DNA of 64,000 bases from Sporosarcina sp. FSL K6-1508. Lineage in GTDB: Bacteria; Bacillota; Bacilli; Bacillales_A; Planococcaceae. The notes beneath the pieces are model-generated. The model made no database searches. It was not told the origin of the DNA and saw nothing but the letters and a program-made list of their open reading frames with translations. The stretch is taken from contig NZ_JBBOXF010000001.1 of NCBI RefSeq assembly GCF_038007465.1, forward strand, positions 3,793,001-3,857,000, in the 5' to 3' direction. Positions 23,530 through 31,065 of this stretch are shown piece after piece (the first letter of the stretch is position 1; the number at the start of each line of letters is the position of its first letter). The position numbers and the translations under genes are program-made.

Positions 23530-24034
23530 TATTTACGCCCCGTTCCCTGTGATATTTCCTAGTGCCTTCCGCAATCCGTTTAGCCTGTTCTTTTAACGAT
23601 ATTTTGGGAGTGTTCAACGCTCGCTCTTTCGACCATCCAAGCTTGTTAATTCGAGTGATTACTAGGTTCATATGATTGGCAGATAAACCGTTACGCTCTG
23701 CAATTTCGCGTTCTTCTTTCGTCCACCCAATACGCAAATGCTTGCCTGCCATTAATGAATGAGTTGCAGCCCTTTTCTCATCCCATTTATTAACTTTGAT
23801 TCGCTGATAAAACAAGTCTTTCGATATGCCGTTTTCAGTCGCGATTTTCTCCCACTGTTCCCAAACCGGCTGAAACGGGACTCCAACTTTTAAAGGCTCG
23901 GTAATCGCTCTATCAATATCCCATCCGTAATCCCGCACCCGTTGACTTAATGCAACATAATTTATTCCGTTTTGCTCAGCTGTTTCATAATCATTCGGCG
24001 TGATGTAGTGATATCGTTTTTCCAATCCACTCAC
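23507..24034 (-). CDS. protein of three tandem helix-turn-helix-like repeats
   Basis: 175 residues. Three units of about 45 residues: A-E-Q-N-G-I-N-Y-V-A-L-S-Q-R-V followed by G-W-D-I-D-R-A-I-T; A-T-E-N-G-I-S-K-D-L-F-Y-Q-R-I followed by K-W-D-E-K-R-A-A-T; A-E-R-N-G-L-S-A-N-H-M-N followed by G-W-S-K-E-R-A-L-N. The N-G-[IL]-x8-R-[VI] ... W-x3-R-A-x-[TN] pattern is known from phage proteins and homing endonuclease tails as a DNA-binding module. Here three modules stand without a nuclease. Likely sequence-specific DNA binder. Confidence 0.62.
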   Translation of the reverse strand: MSGLEKRYHYITPNDYETAEQNGINYVALSQRVRDYGWDIDRAITEPLKVGVPFQPVWEQWEKIATENGISKDLFYQRIKVNKWDEKRAATHSLMAGKHLRIGWTKEEREIAERNGLSANHMNLVITRINKLGWSKERALNTPKISLKEQAKRIAEGTRKYHRERGVNSESNKTV

Positions 24035-24062
24035 CCTTTCAAAGTTTCATAGACTCAGAACT

Positions 24063-24650
24063 TTAACTAATAGCTTTAAAGAAATCGACATACTGCCGGA
24101 TGTAATCAAACTTGCCATTGTACACGTTGTACTTACTATTTCGACCCATATTCAACATCGGTTTTCGGACGTGGTGACTCGGAATAACCAATATTCTTTC
24201 GTCGTCCCCCTCTTCGTCCAATAACACGCAAATGTATATATCACACGTAGGGTTCACTTTCGATAAATTAAATGTGTGCACTCTACTTTGACCCCTTAAC
24301 AGATAAGGGTTTGCTACTTTCACATCAACCTTTACGCTGTTTTCAATCAAAATATCGTAAGGGTGCTTCGTGCTCATTCTCACGACATCAAACCCTAAAT
24401 TATCAATCAATCTCGATACTTCTTTTTCAAATTCTTGGCCTAAATTAGTTTCAGAGCTTTTTAGTTCTAAACCAAGGTTGTCAGCCCACCCACTGTATTT
24501 TTTAGTCCTAGAAATTTTGCAATGTAAGTCATTCCTGCCGATAGATTTTAATTCTTCAGCACTCGGCATTCTTTTTATGCCTAGTATTTTTATAGATTTT
24601 AGTAGTTCGGACCTTACCAATTCGTTCGACCAAATAGTTCTTTGTCTCAT
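24063..24650 (-). CDS. PD-(D/E)XK-like nuclease with DNA-binding N-terminus
   Basis: 195 residues from MRQRTIWSNELVRSELL; GGAGGGTGATTGCG makes the ATG at 24648-24650 the best start. Residues 1-70 hold R-M-P-S-A-E-E-L-K and S-G-W-A-D-N-L-G-L, a module seen beside homing nucleases. The C-terminal part has E-F-E-K-E-V, H-P-Y-D-I-L-I and V-K-V-D-V-K-V, which fits E, D and D-x-K of a PD-(D/E)XK fold. It may resolve junctions or act as a homing-type enzyme. Confidence 0.6.
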   Translation of the reverse strand: MRQRTIWSNELVRSELLKSIKILGIKRMPSAEELKSIGRNDLHCKISRTKKYSGWADNLGLELKSSETNLGQEFEKEVSRLIDNLGFDVVRMSTKHPYDILIENSVKVDVKVANPYLLRGQSRVHTFNLSKVNPTCDIYICVLLDEEGDDERILVIPSHHVRKPMLNMGRNSKYNVYNGKFDYIRQYVDFFKAIS

Positions 24651-24710
24651 CGCAATCACCCTCCTACGCATATTTATAGCGACGTAACGGTTCACAATGG
24701 CTTCGTGCAA

Positions 24711-25175
24711 CTAGAAAGGAAGATCATCAGACGGGTCTATCGGTCCACCACCTGCATCAAACGGGTCGTTCGGTGGTGTTTCCCGTCGATTCTGAGCGTC
24801 CTGTTGTTGATTCTGAGTATTTGTCTGTCCCGATTGATTAGAGCCGTTAGATTGATTGCTAGACTCGTTTTTCGAATCAAGGAATTTGATGCGACTTGCT
24901 ACGACTTCGACAGTGAATACTTTTTTACCGTCCTTATCGTCGTAGCTGCCTGTCTCCAAATGCCCTTCAATCGCTATTTGTGAGCCTTTACCTGTGTATT
25001 GATTAGCAAGTTCGCCCGTTTTGCCCCACATAACAACCCGCAAAAAGCTTGGGCTGTCTTTTTTAAACGGGTGATCCACTGCGATTGTGTTTTTAACTAA
25101 CGGCGTACCTTGCTGCCCGACTGTCGTCATTTCGTTATCGCGTACCCATCTGCCGATTAGATTTACCGAGTTCAT
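24711..25175 (-). CDS. ssb: single-stranded DNA-binding protein, prophage P1
   Basis: 154 residues: OB-fold over residues 1-105 (M-N-S-V-N-L-I-G-R-W, F-L-R-V-V-M-W-G-K-T-G-E-L-A, I-A-I-E-G-H-L), then a Q/N/S-rich linker and the acidic tip D-P-S-D-D-L-P-F that binds partner proteins. It coats single strands during replication and RecT annealing. Start overlaps the previous stop. Confidence 0.95.
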   Translation of the reverse strand: MNSVNLIGRWVRDNEMTTVGQQGTPLVKNTIAVDHPFKKDSPSFLRVVMWGKTGELANQYTGKGSQIAIEGHLETGSYDDKDGKKVFTVEVVASRIKFLDSKNESSNQSNGSNQSGQTNTQNQQQDAQNRRETPPNDPFDAGGGPIDPSDDLPF

Positions 25176-25348
25176 TCCGTCGCCTCAACTTTCATTTCTT
25201 GTGCGTGCAATACAATTTGATCGCTACGCCTGCCACAAAGTGGACAGCATAATGTTTCTTCTAATTTCGAAAAGTGTTTCAGACTGATTGGCAGCAATGG
25301 CAGGAAAAAGATGTGACCGCCAGTGCATTCGAGTTTATGGATGATCAT
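25172..25348 (-). CDS. small phage protein with C-x2-C, 58 residues
   Basis: MIIHKLECTGGHIFFLPLLP, then C-C-P-L-C-G-R-R. The start overlaps the preceding stop (ATGA) and the end overlaps the ssb start, so it is embedded in the replication operon. Possible metal binding; role unknown. Confidence 0.6.
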   Translation of the reverse strand: MIIHKLECTGGHIFFLPLLPISLKHFSKLEETLCCPLCGRRSDQIVLHAQEMKVEATE

Positions 25349-25485
25349 TCCGCCACCGCCCTTTGCACCGCTAGTAAACTAACAAGAGAGCGATAGTCCA
25401 TTTGGTGCAACGTTTGTCCAAACGGTCCGTACTGCACATTCATGGCCCGAAGTTCCTGTATAATGATTTCCCTTTCAATCTTCAT
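25345..25485 (-). CDS. small helical phage protein, 46 residues
   Basis: MKIEREIIIQELRAMNVQYG, chosen because GGAGGCGATGACGGC precedes this ATG and it overlaps the previous stop (ATGA). Two short amphipathic helices. It resembles in form, but not clearly in sequence, Fur-regulated basic small proteins. Confidence 0.5.
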   Translation of the reverse strand: MKIEREIIIQELRAMNVQYGPFGQTLHQMDYRSLVSLLAVQRAVAE

Positions 25486-25676
25486 GCCGTCATCGCCTCC
25501 ACTTCGCCAAGTTCCGAAAGGAGCATGTTCACTGCGCCCTCCGGTGTCGTTCCTGTCGTGATCCGCAATTCGTTGAGCAATGAGTTGAATTGTCGTTCCA
25601 AATGCTTGTCCTTGCATCCTGTGTTGTTCCACGCGCCAGCTGTTAGGATTAGTTTGTTGATGATGTGGTTAGGCAT
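25482..25676 (-). CDS. hypothetical phage protein, 64 residues
   Basis: MPNHIINKLILTAGAWNNTG, with GGAGG nine bases upstream. Helical; C-terminal G-A-V-N-M-L-L-S-E-L-G-E. It overlaps the upstream gene by 8 nt and the downstream one by 4. Not recognised. Confidence 0.58.
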   Translation of the reverse strand: MPNHIINKLILTAGAWNNTGCKDKHLERQFNSLLNELRITTGTTPEGAVNMLLSELGEVEAMTA

Positions 25677-26277
25677 TGGATTCAACCTCCTCAAAACTGA
25701 TGAATGATTCGGCTGGGTAGAAACCTTTTAATCTTCCACGTTTATACCAATCACTTAAATACTCTTGAGATTCTGACTGTTCCCTGCCGCTAACGTGTTC
25801 GCCGAAATCCCCATCTCGAAACTCCCCAACTTCACGTCCAATCCCCGCCCACACTCGACGTTCCTGTTCGGCTTTGATTTCTTTCGGAGTAGCATGACGT
25901 AATTGAGCAACAGGAATCCCCCATTCTCCATCTGTCCCATGCCTTACCATTTCCCTTTTTCCAAGTCGCTCTATTCCCGCAAATACTTCTACAACCTTGA
26001 TTTCACCTTTAGGATAAATGTTTTTTCCATCTATTCGCGCAACCCAATCCCCGACCTTGTACTCCGGATCGACTTCATAACCATTCACAAGTGCACTCAG
26101 CAATTTACCTGCACTATCATTTTGGAAGGACCAATCCCGAATCACTTTCGCTCCATCCGGTTCTGCACCGTTCCATCTTGAAACGAAAGCAACAATTCCA
26201 AAATCCGATATTTCACTATCTCGCATACTTGTAATCGCTTCAGCCACCGCTTGTGGCAATTTCACTTTTTCAGTCAT
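25669..26277 (-). CDS. DUF1642-like phage protein
   Basis: 202 residues. Start K-L-P-Q-A-V-A-E-A-I and end F-I-S-F-E-E-V-E fit my memory of DUF1642 proteins of Firmicute phages, with an inserted SH3-like middle (K-V-G-D-W-V-A-R-I-D-G). Role unknown. It lies between dnaC and ssb, and overlaps the next small gene. Confidence 0.55.
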   Translation of the reverse strand: MTEKVKLPQAVAEAITSMRDSEISDFGIVAFVSRWNGAEPDGAKVIRDWSFQNDSAGKLLSALVNGYEVDPEYKVGDWVARIDGKNIYPKGEIKVVEVFAGIERLGKREMVRHGTDGEWGIPVAQLRHATPKEIKAEQERRVWAGIGREVGEFRDGDFGEHVSGREQSESQEYLSDWYKRGRLKGFYPAESFISFEEVESNA

Positions 26278-26288
26278 TCAAATTCCTC

Positions 26289-27143
26289 CTAAAATTCAAC
26301 TTCCCGAATCCGCTTATCCACGGTATTTTTGAAATGGATCTTGTACATGGCACCCATCAAGCGTGATACCAATTTCCCGTCATACATTTTCACCAATTCA
26401 GCTTTTGAAAGATTACTAGTAACGATTGTTGACTTATCGCGCCGTCCGTTAGCTATTGCGTAGAGAACCCGCATCGTGAAATCTGATGCTCGTTTATCTG
26501 TTCCTGTTGCTCCCGTTTCAGCGCCTAAGTCATCAAGTACTAGGAAATTGACGCTAGAAAGCAAGTTCGAAAAATAGTGTTCTGTGTATCGGCTTTCTTT
26601 ATCATCGAAACTGTTACGGATCCGTGAAAGCATTTCGTCGACACTCACGAACAAACAACTCTTGTCCTTTTCACCAGATTCATTCAAGTTTCGTAGTATC
26701 GACATGGCCAAGTGGCTTTTGCCGACACCAGGGACGCCAGTGAACCATGTGTTAAACATTTTGCCTTGCTTATAATTGTCGAATGCGTCCAATGCTCGTT
26801 TTTTATTTACTGCTGTTTCAGTTTCGGGTTCGCCAGCTTCATAGCTTCCAAATGACGCATCAAGCAACCCGATGTCAGTCAGCACGCTTTGATTGTGAAA
26901 TGCATTGTAATTACGTCGATTCATGGATTGCTTGATTTTCATGTCTTCGTGGTCGCTTAGCTCTTGCGTGGTCCGATTCCTCTCGCACAGAGGACAGAAG
27001 ACTTCGCCGTCAAAAGAAATCTTTTTAATCTCTTTCACGTATTCTTTTCCGTTCGCCTGTACTTCGTGCTCATAACAAATTTCAGAAGTTGTTCCAATCC
27101 GTGCATTACTTACACGGCCCATTACGTCTGCTACTGCCCGCAT
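26289..27143 (-). CDS. DnaC-like helicase loader, prophage P1
   Basis: 284 residues from the ATG behind AAGGAGGAAGGAATA. It loads host DnaB-type helicase at the phage origin. An N-terminal zinc site (C-P-L-C-E-R-N) precedes the AAA+ ATPase core with Walker A G-V-P-G-V-G-K-S and Walker B F-L-V-L-D-D-L-G; sensor 1 is V-T-S-N-L-S. It overlaps nothing but follows the DnaD-like gene at once, as in skin yqaL-yqaM. Confidence 0.9.
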   Translation of the reverse strand: MRAVADVMGRVSNARIGTTSEICYEHEVQANGKEYVKEIKKISFDGEVFCPLCERNRTTQELSDHEDMKIKQSMNRRNYNAFHNQSVLTDIGLLDASFGSYEAGEPETETAVNKKRALDAFDNYKQGKMFNTWFTGVPGVGKSHLAMSILRNLNESGEKDKSCLFVSVDEMLSRIRNSFDDKESRYTEHYFSNLLSSVNFLVLDDLGAETGATGTDKRASDFTMRVLYAIANGRRDKSTIVTSNLSKAELVKMYDGKLVSRLMGAMYKIHFKNTVDKRIREVEF

Positions 27144-27160
27144 TATTCCTTCCTCCTTTT

Positions 27161-27982
27161 TCACCAATCAAGTCCGTCTGGATGATTTGTTGTAGGCGTT
27201 TCGGATCTAACGCACTTTTCATTCAAGTAAGATTCAAACTTTGTCCCGAACAATGTTTCTGGTCTAAGAAATTTATTCATCTTTTCGTCTGCAAGCCATT
27301 CTGCAGATTTGTTGTCAATGACTTTCATGAAATCATCAAGAGTGAACTTCTCTTTCATTCTTGCTTTAATCAACGTTCTGGTTTTATCAGTCGTATCTCG
27401 GAATCTCGTAATGCATTTTGTGTTCAAGTAAGAAATGATTTCAGAATATGGGAGAGGGGCGTCGTCCTGATTCGGAGAATCGGACAATATCTCTTTCTCT
27501 TTCTCTAGTTCTAAATCTAGTTCTAGTTCTAGTTCTAGTTCTGTTGCGTTACTCGGCGTTACAGGTAACGTTACATTGCGTATCGGTAACTCTAATTTCT
27601 GACCTTCACGATGTTTCGCAACCCTTTTTCTAGTTTGTTCACGGATTTTATCCAACCCCGCAACGTTTTGGTGCTTCTCCCAGTTTTCTATATTTATAAA
27701 GTGATTATCATCAATATCGATCATGCCAAACTGCTTGAAAATACCTAAAGCCATACGGACTGTATTGAGCGGTCTGCCAAAAATAGTTGCTAACATCTCT
27801 TCTGTATAAGGGATGTTTTCGCTCAAATAAATGTAGCCGTTCGCATTCGCTTTTCCTGCTTGCGAGAGCAACTTAACCCAGATAATGAGGATGGTATCAG
27901 CGTCCGGCATATGTTCTATCAGTTTTATTTTTTCATCCTCAAACATCTGCGTACTTAGCTTTATCCATTTAACATTACTCAT
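27161..27982 (-). CDS. DnaD-like replication initiation protein, prophage P1
   Basis: 273 residues. The N-terminal 120 residues are the phage replisome organiser winged helix (V-K-W-I-K-L-S-T-Q-M-F-E-D-E-K-I). A linker with alternating E-L pairs follows (about residues 150-163), then a C-terminal domain. It recognises the origin and recruits the helicase loader. The linker DNA contains a hexamer repeat and GTTAC motifs that may be the origin. Confidence 0.85.
   Translation of the reverse strand: MSNVKWIKLSTQMFEDEKIKLIEHMPDADTILIIWVKLLSQAGKANANGYIYLSENIPYTEEMLATIFGRPLNTVRMALGIFKQFGMIDIDDNHFINIENWEKHQNVAGLDKIREQTRKRVAKHREGQKLELPIRNVTLPVTPSNATELELELELDLELEKEKEILSDSPNQDDAPLPYSEIISYLNTKCITRFRDTTDKTRTLIKARMKEKFTLDDFMKVIDNKSAEWLADEKMNKFLRPETLFGTKFESYLNEKCVRSETPTTNHPDGLDW
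27500..27541. repeat. hexamer microsatellite in the DnaD-like gene
   Basis: Plus strand TCTAGT/AGTTCT units repeated about six times, encoding the E-L-E-L-E-L linker on the minus strand. Slippage would change linker length in steps of two residues without frameshift. Confidence 0.75.
27548..27590. other. candidate replication origin, GTTAC motif cluster
   Basis: Five GTTAC or GTAAC pentamers in 43 bases: 27548-27552, 27558-27562, 27565-27569 (inverted), 27570-27574 and 27586-27590 (inverted). The pair at 27564-27574 makes GGTAACGTTAC, a palindrome. Many Firmicute phages keep the origin inside the initiator gene, so this is a fair place for it. Not proven. Confidence 0.35.
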
Positions 27983-28034
27983 GGTTAATCACTTCTCCTT
28001 AATTTTTTCATAAAGCATGAAGGGGGTTACCCCC

Positions 28035-28901
28035 TCACACCAAGCTGTTTGCTACTTCTTCAACCGACTTCTTATTACCCTTCGTTTCCACTTCGGTCGC
28101 TTGCTCAACTACAGGCTCATCATCAATTACCGTATAATCCGTAACGTCGATAATGTCGCTCATATCTCTCGCAATTTCATTCTTAATCGTTGAATCTGCT
28201 TCAACCGACTTTTGGAACTCAATCGATTTAGGCGCATATTTCAGAACTTCTTTCAGAACAGTCTTTTTCGCCATTGCATCAAAGTTCGTTTTCCAAGGGC
28301 TTGTCCATCCTTTTTGCACTGCCATACTAAACTTCTTGGCATGCATGTCAATACGCTCTCTTGTCCAGTACACGAAGTCGTAACCGCCATTTTGGAGGTG
28401 ATAGACAGCGTAGTAGCCGACCGGTTCGCCAGTAGGGACAGATGCCGGTTTATGAATCAAGTCTTTCGTTAAACCATAAGTGAATTCAAATTCGTCATCC
28501 TCGTAAACTTCATGTGCGTAGATAGCTTTGTATTGACCGCTACGGACCGCTAAATCAATGAGGCCTTTATATCCCAACTGGAACTGAACTTGCTTGCCGT
28601 AAGGAATCAGATACGCTTGACCGAGTCCTGTATTTGGTTCGACTCCAAGTTGAGCCGATTGCATGATAGCTGCAATGAAAGACATTTGATCACATTCGAG
28701 AAGCTTTGGAGTTGTCCGAACAGCTGTCATAGCAATTCGTGCGATACGGTCCGCATCCAAGTGTTTTGGTAAGGCTCTTTGAATCTCTGGTCCCATTCTC
28801 TTCAATAGAGAGTTCAGTGATTGTTCTGGGGAAACTTGTTTCTGTACTCCACCTGCAGCACGTTGAGCTAATTGGTTCTTCACGTTTTCTTTTGTCGACA
28901 T
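28035..28901 (-). CDS. recT: RecT single-strand annealing protein
   Basis: 288 residues. RecT anneals complementary strands for phage recombination. Family marks: S-L-N-S-L-L-K-R-M-G-P-E-I-Q-R-A-L-P-K-H, N-T-G-L-G-Q-A-Y-L-I-P-Y-G, and F-Q-L-G-Y-K-G-L-I-D-L-A. It follows the YqaJ exonuclease by 13 bases, the same pair as yqaJ-yqaK in skin. Confidence 0.95.
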   Translation of the reverse strand: MSTKENVKNQLAQRAAGGVQKQVSPEQSLNSLLKRMGPEIQRALPKHLDADRIARIAMTAVRTTPKLLECDQMSFIAAIMQSAQLGVEPNTGLGQAYLIPYGKQVQFQLGYKGLIDLAVRSGQYKAIYAHEVYEDDEFEFTYGLTKDLIHKPASVPTGEPVGYYAVYHLQNGGYDFVYWTRERIDMHAKKFSMAVQKGWTSPWKTNFDAMAKKTVLKEVLKYAPKSIEFQKSVEADSTIKNEIARDMSDIIDVTDYTVIDDEPVVEQATEVETKGNKKSVEEVANSLV

Positions 28902-28914
28902 AATTGATTTCCTC

Positions 28915-29850
28915 CTATTTGATTACGAATTTTCGAGCTGTAGTTGTGTTCACGTATTTTTTGTAAAGATCCGGCTCCTCCACTTTGAAGCGCTTAGAAT
29001 CAAATCGATTTGTGTCATAGGACTTCCATGTGATAGTACGTTCGCCGGAATAAGCTTTTTCGTTGTCCTTCATCATGTCTTTGATTTGGTTTTCGTATTC
29101 CTTTTTTTGTAATTCCATAGACTTCAATTCGACGCTAATTTCGTCAAGTGCTTCAATGAAGGTTCCTGCATCACCCGGTAGCTGTACTTCTGAATCTGGT
29201 ACTGATTCCGGATACAGTGCTTTCAATAAATCAACCGAAGCATCCGAACCATCGAACATTGGAGGTATTTGTTTTAGTACGTTTTCTTTCCAGAAATTCT
29301 TTTCAATCGTGATTAGGTAGTTGATTAACTCTTCATCCCGTTCAACCTTTTTATATAGAAACTTGTTGCCACCGATTAATACAGCGATATGCCATGCATC
29401 GTAACCAGTGACGGCCATGTAGTGTTGTATCTGCAATAGATAAGCTGCAGGGATCTCTTCGTCTTCCCAACTGCCTTTCAGATACTCTGACGCTGTTTTA
29501 CATTCAAGTCCTTCACGCTTCCCGACGATAAGACGGTCCACGTTGGCGAGCATGAAAGGATATTCAGGATGCTTAAGGATTGCATTTCGACGCCTGACTC
29601 TTAACCCTGTACGGATGCTGAATTCTTGTGCAACGACGTCTTCCATAACGTTGCCCCAATATGCGGCTTCTCCAGCTGAATCTTCGTCCGGCGATGCGCC
29701 AATCTTATCTAAATAAACACCGACTGGAGATTTCCATTTGTTCAGTCCTGCGATTGCAGAAACATCACTACCGCCAATACCGTTCTTTCGTGCATCGAGC
29801 CACTCCTGCCGATTCATGTCTACCGTGCTAATCAAAACTTCCGCTTGCAT
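28915..29850 (-). CDS. yqaJ: YqaJ-family viral recombinase / exonuclease
   Basis: 311 residues. 5'-3' exonuclease that makes single strands for RecT. Motifs: G-I-G-G-S-D-V-S-A-I-A near residue 25, the acidic helix V-M-E-D-V-V-A-Q-E-F, M-L-A-N-V-D-R-L, and E-G-L-E-C-K-T-A-S with the E-x-K of the lambda-exonuclease fold. First gene of the recombination block. Confidence 0.93.
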   Translation of the reverse strand: MQAEVLISTVDMNRQEWLDARKNGIGGSDVSAIAGLNKWKSPVGVYLDKIGASPDEDSAGEAAYWGNVMEDVVAQEFSIRTGLRVRRRNAILKHPEYPFMLANVDRLIVGKREGLECKTASEYLKGSWEDEEIPAAYLLQIQHYMAVTGYDAWHIAVLIGGNKFLYKKVERDEELINYLITIEKNFWKENVLKQIPPMFDGSDASVDLLKALYPESVPDSEVQLPGDAGTFIEALDEISVELKSMELQKKEYENQIKDMMKDNEKAYSGERTITWKSYDTNRFDSKRFKVEEPDLYKKYVNTTTARKFVIK

Positions 29851-29874
29851 GTTAGCCCCTCCCTTGTAATTTTC

Positions 29875-29920
29875 GTGGTCCCTATGTACAATGTGAGTAA
29901 TAGAATTTCATAGGGACCAC
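29875..29920. promoter_or_regulatory. 12-bp inverted repeat upstream of yqaJ
   Basis: GTGGTCCCTATG (29875-29886) and CATAGGGACCAC (29909-29920) are a perfect 12-bp inverted repeat with a 22-base gap, 25 bases before the yqaJ start. A plus-strand TACAAT (29887-29892) lies in the gap. It may be an operator, or an RNA stem in the yqaJ leader. Confidence 0.6.
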
Positions 29921-29928
29921 ATTTGACT

Positions 29929-29952
29929 CGCTGCGCAAACAGCGGGTTTTTT
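29929..29952 (+). terminator. plus-strand terminator at the 3' end of the YqaI-like gene
   Basis: CGCTG-CGCAAA-CAGCG followed by GGTTTTTT on the plus strand. With TACAAT at 29887 it would form a convergent mini-transcript of about 55 nt against the minus-strand operon. Confidence 0.55.
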
Positions 29953-30202
29953 ATTTTGCTTCGTAGAATACAACCCCGACCACTTCTGTTAGATAGTCCC
30001 GGATGTTTTCGATGTGGACTGCTTGTCCTTTTTCATCCATGAAGTATGATGAAGTGTTCTTGATTTCAGAACCGAATATATCTTCATTGGGATGACCGTC
30101 GACTACCGGATGATTGACGCTGTTGTAATCACGTTCGTGTTCCAAGTAATCGTTTGTTGGATAACCGAATTGCATTGCGCTTAAGATGTCTGGATGATCC
30201 AT
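29951..30202 (-). CDS. YqaI-like small phage protein
   Basis: 83 residues: M-D-H-P-D-I-L-S-A-M-Q-F-G-Y-P near the start, F-G-S-E-I-K and a C-terminal helix I-E-N-I-R-D-Y-L-T-E-V-V-G. This fits the short YqaI proteins upstream of yqaJ in skin-like phages. Role unknown. Start overlaps the upstream stop (TAATG). Confidence 0.65.
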   Translation of the reverse strand: MDHPDILSAMQFGYPTNDYLEHERDYNSVNHPVVDGHPNEDIFGSEIKNTSSYFMDEKGQAVHIENIRDYLTEVVGVVFYEAK

Positions 30203-30375
30203 TACTCCTCACCTCGCTTCGGTATCTGCCTTGTTTCCCAATCATTGATTAGAACCAATTTTCGTTTGCAATTGCCGCAGAACGAATGATTCTCTAACCA
30301 AGTGAAGTAAACAATTTCGCCGGGTACGAAGTCTTTCTCGCATTCGCCGCAATACTTGCTGAGTGATTTCTTCAT
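30202..30375 (-). CDS. zinc-ribbon microprotein, 57 residues
   Basis: MKKSLSKYCGECEKDFVPGE with C-G-E-C and C-G-N-C, 28 residues apart, and a central F-T-W-L-E-N-H-S-F. The start overlaps the upstream stop (ATGA) and the end overlaps the next start. Probable zinc-binding adaptor; role unknown. Confidence 0.68.
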   Translation of the reverse strand: MKKSLSKYCGECEKDFVPGEIVYFTWLENHSFCGNCKRKLVLINDWETRQIPKRGEE

Positions 30376-30491
30376 TCCTTATCACCCTGTTCTAATTGCC
30401 ATGTTGCATACTGCCACATCGTCCCGAGTACAAACGCAAGAACTGGTGCAAAGTAGAGTACAATTTGACCTTTTTCCGCTAATGTCAGCAT
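30372..30491 (-). CDS. single-span membrane microprotein, 39 residues
   Basis: MLTLAEKGQIVLYFAPVLAF: one membrane helix at about residues 9-27, then W-Q-Y-A-T-W-Q-L-E. AAAGGAGAATCAAT precedes the ATG at 30491; a longer frame to 30581 passes through a structured leader and lacks a site. Role unknown. Confidence 0.6.
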   Translation of the reverse strand: MLTLAEKGQIVLYFAPVLAFVLGTMWQYATWQLEQGDKE

Positions 30492-30527
30492 ATTGATTCT
30501 CCTTTCTGTAATAGATGGTTGAATCCC

Positions 30528-30605
30528 ATCAAGAAGCCCGGGAACGGGTTCGAGTAACCAGCTCGATTGGGAGGAAATCATTCAATGACTCCCAGGCTTC
30601 TTGAT
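30528..30605 (-). ncRNA. candidate structured RNA, multibranch leader
   Basis: Arms ATCAAGAAGCC (30595-30605 on the minus strand) and GGCTTCTTGAT (30528-30538) form a perfect 11-bp stem. Inside it are TGGGAG/CTCCCA (6 bp) and CGAG/CTCG (4 bp), giving a three-way junction. A separate GGAGCC-AA-GGCTCC lies at 30607-30620. It fills the 135-base gap ahead of the membrane microprotein gene. It could be a leader regulator or a small RNA. Confidence 0.45.
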
Positions 30606-30626
30606 AGGAGCCAAGGCTCCAGTCGT

Positions 30627-30830
30627 TTATAGATCAAAGTAGAAATTCCTTAGGTTTTCGTGGACTCGTTTGTAATAGTAGATATTATTTATAGCTTCTT
30701 GATTTCTCACCGAACCTGCGGCCGTTTGGACATCATTCCATTTTTTCAATTGCTGAAGAAGGTGTCTTTCAAATCCTTCAATCGTTTTAGATGAATTCAT
30801 TTGCTTTTGTCTATTTCGTTTGTTCGCCAT
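30627..30830 (-). CDS. hypothetical phage protein, 67 residues
   Basis: MANKRNRQKQMNSSKTIEGF, basic N-terminus, helical middle and aromatic end (N-I-Y-Y-Y-K-R-V). AAAAGGGAGCG precedes the start. Not recognised. Confidence 0.62.
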   Translation of the reverse strand: MANKRNRQKQMNSSKTIEGFERHLLQQLKKWNDVQTAAGSVRNQEAINNIYYYKRVHENLRNFYFDL

Positions 30831-30848
30831 GTTATTCGCTCCCTTTTG

Positions 30849-30915
30849 TGGTATAATTACGATAGTAGTTTTAATTCATCAGCCGATTGACATTCCCGTG
30901 TCTGTCGGTTTTTTT
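30849..30915 (+). promoter_or_regulatory. plus-strand mini transcription unit
   Basis: Extended -10 TG-G-TATAAT (TATAAT 30852-30857) is followed by a hairpin CCGA-TT-GACA ... TGTC-TG-TCGG (30883-30908) and seven T. The hairpin overlaps the 3' end of the minus-strand gene at 30879-31055. Same layout as at 20131-20174 and 29887-29952. Confidence 0.48.
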
Positions 30916-31055
30916 GTGTCTTGTAATTCTTTCAAGAGTTTCAGTGCAGCTTGTAATCGATTTGCAGCTAGTACTACATCGTTGTTATTCAGATGTTTTT
31001 CGACTAGTAGTAAATTTAGATGGATGAATTTTAGTTCGATTTCGATGTTGTCCAC
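30879..31055 (-). CDS. small helical phage protein, 58 residues
   Basis: GTG start behind AGGAGG: M-D-N-I-E-I-E-L-K-F-I-H-L-N-L-L-L-V-E-K, then A-A-N-R-L-Q-A-A-L-K-L-L-K-E-L. Fully helical, perhaps a dimer. Its last codons lie inside a plus-strand terminator hairpin. Role unknown. Confidence 0.62.
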   Translation of the reverse strand: MDNIEIELKFIHLNLLLVEKHLNNNDVVLAANRLQAALKLLKELQDTKKPTDTGMSIG

Positions 31056-31065
31056 TATGAACCTC

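Noticed and set aside
27448..27633. Plus-strand frame with L-V-L-V repeats opposite the DnaD-like gene
   Set aside because: Only the complement of the E-L microsatellite.
28002..28035. Hairpin GAGGGGG/CCCCCTTC after recT as terminator
   Set aside because: No T-run follows on the minus strand, and the next gene is close.
30492..30581. In-frame extension of the membrane microprotein upstream to 30581
   Set aside because: The extension lies in a strongly structured region, has no ribosome site, and a good site stands before the inner ATG.
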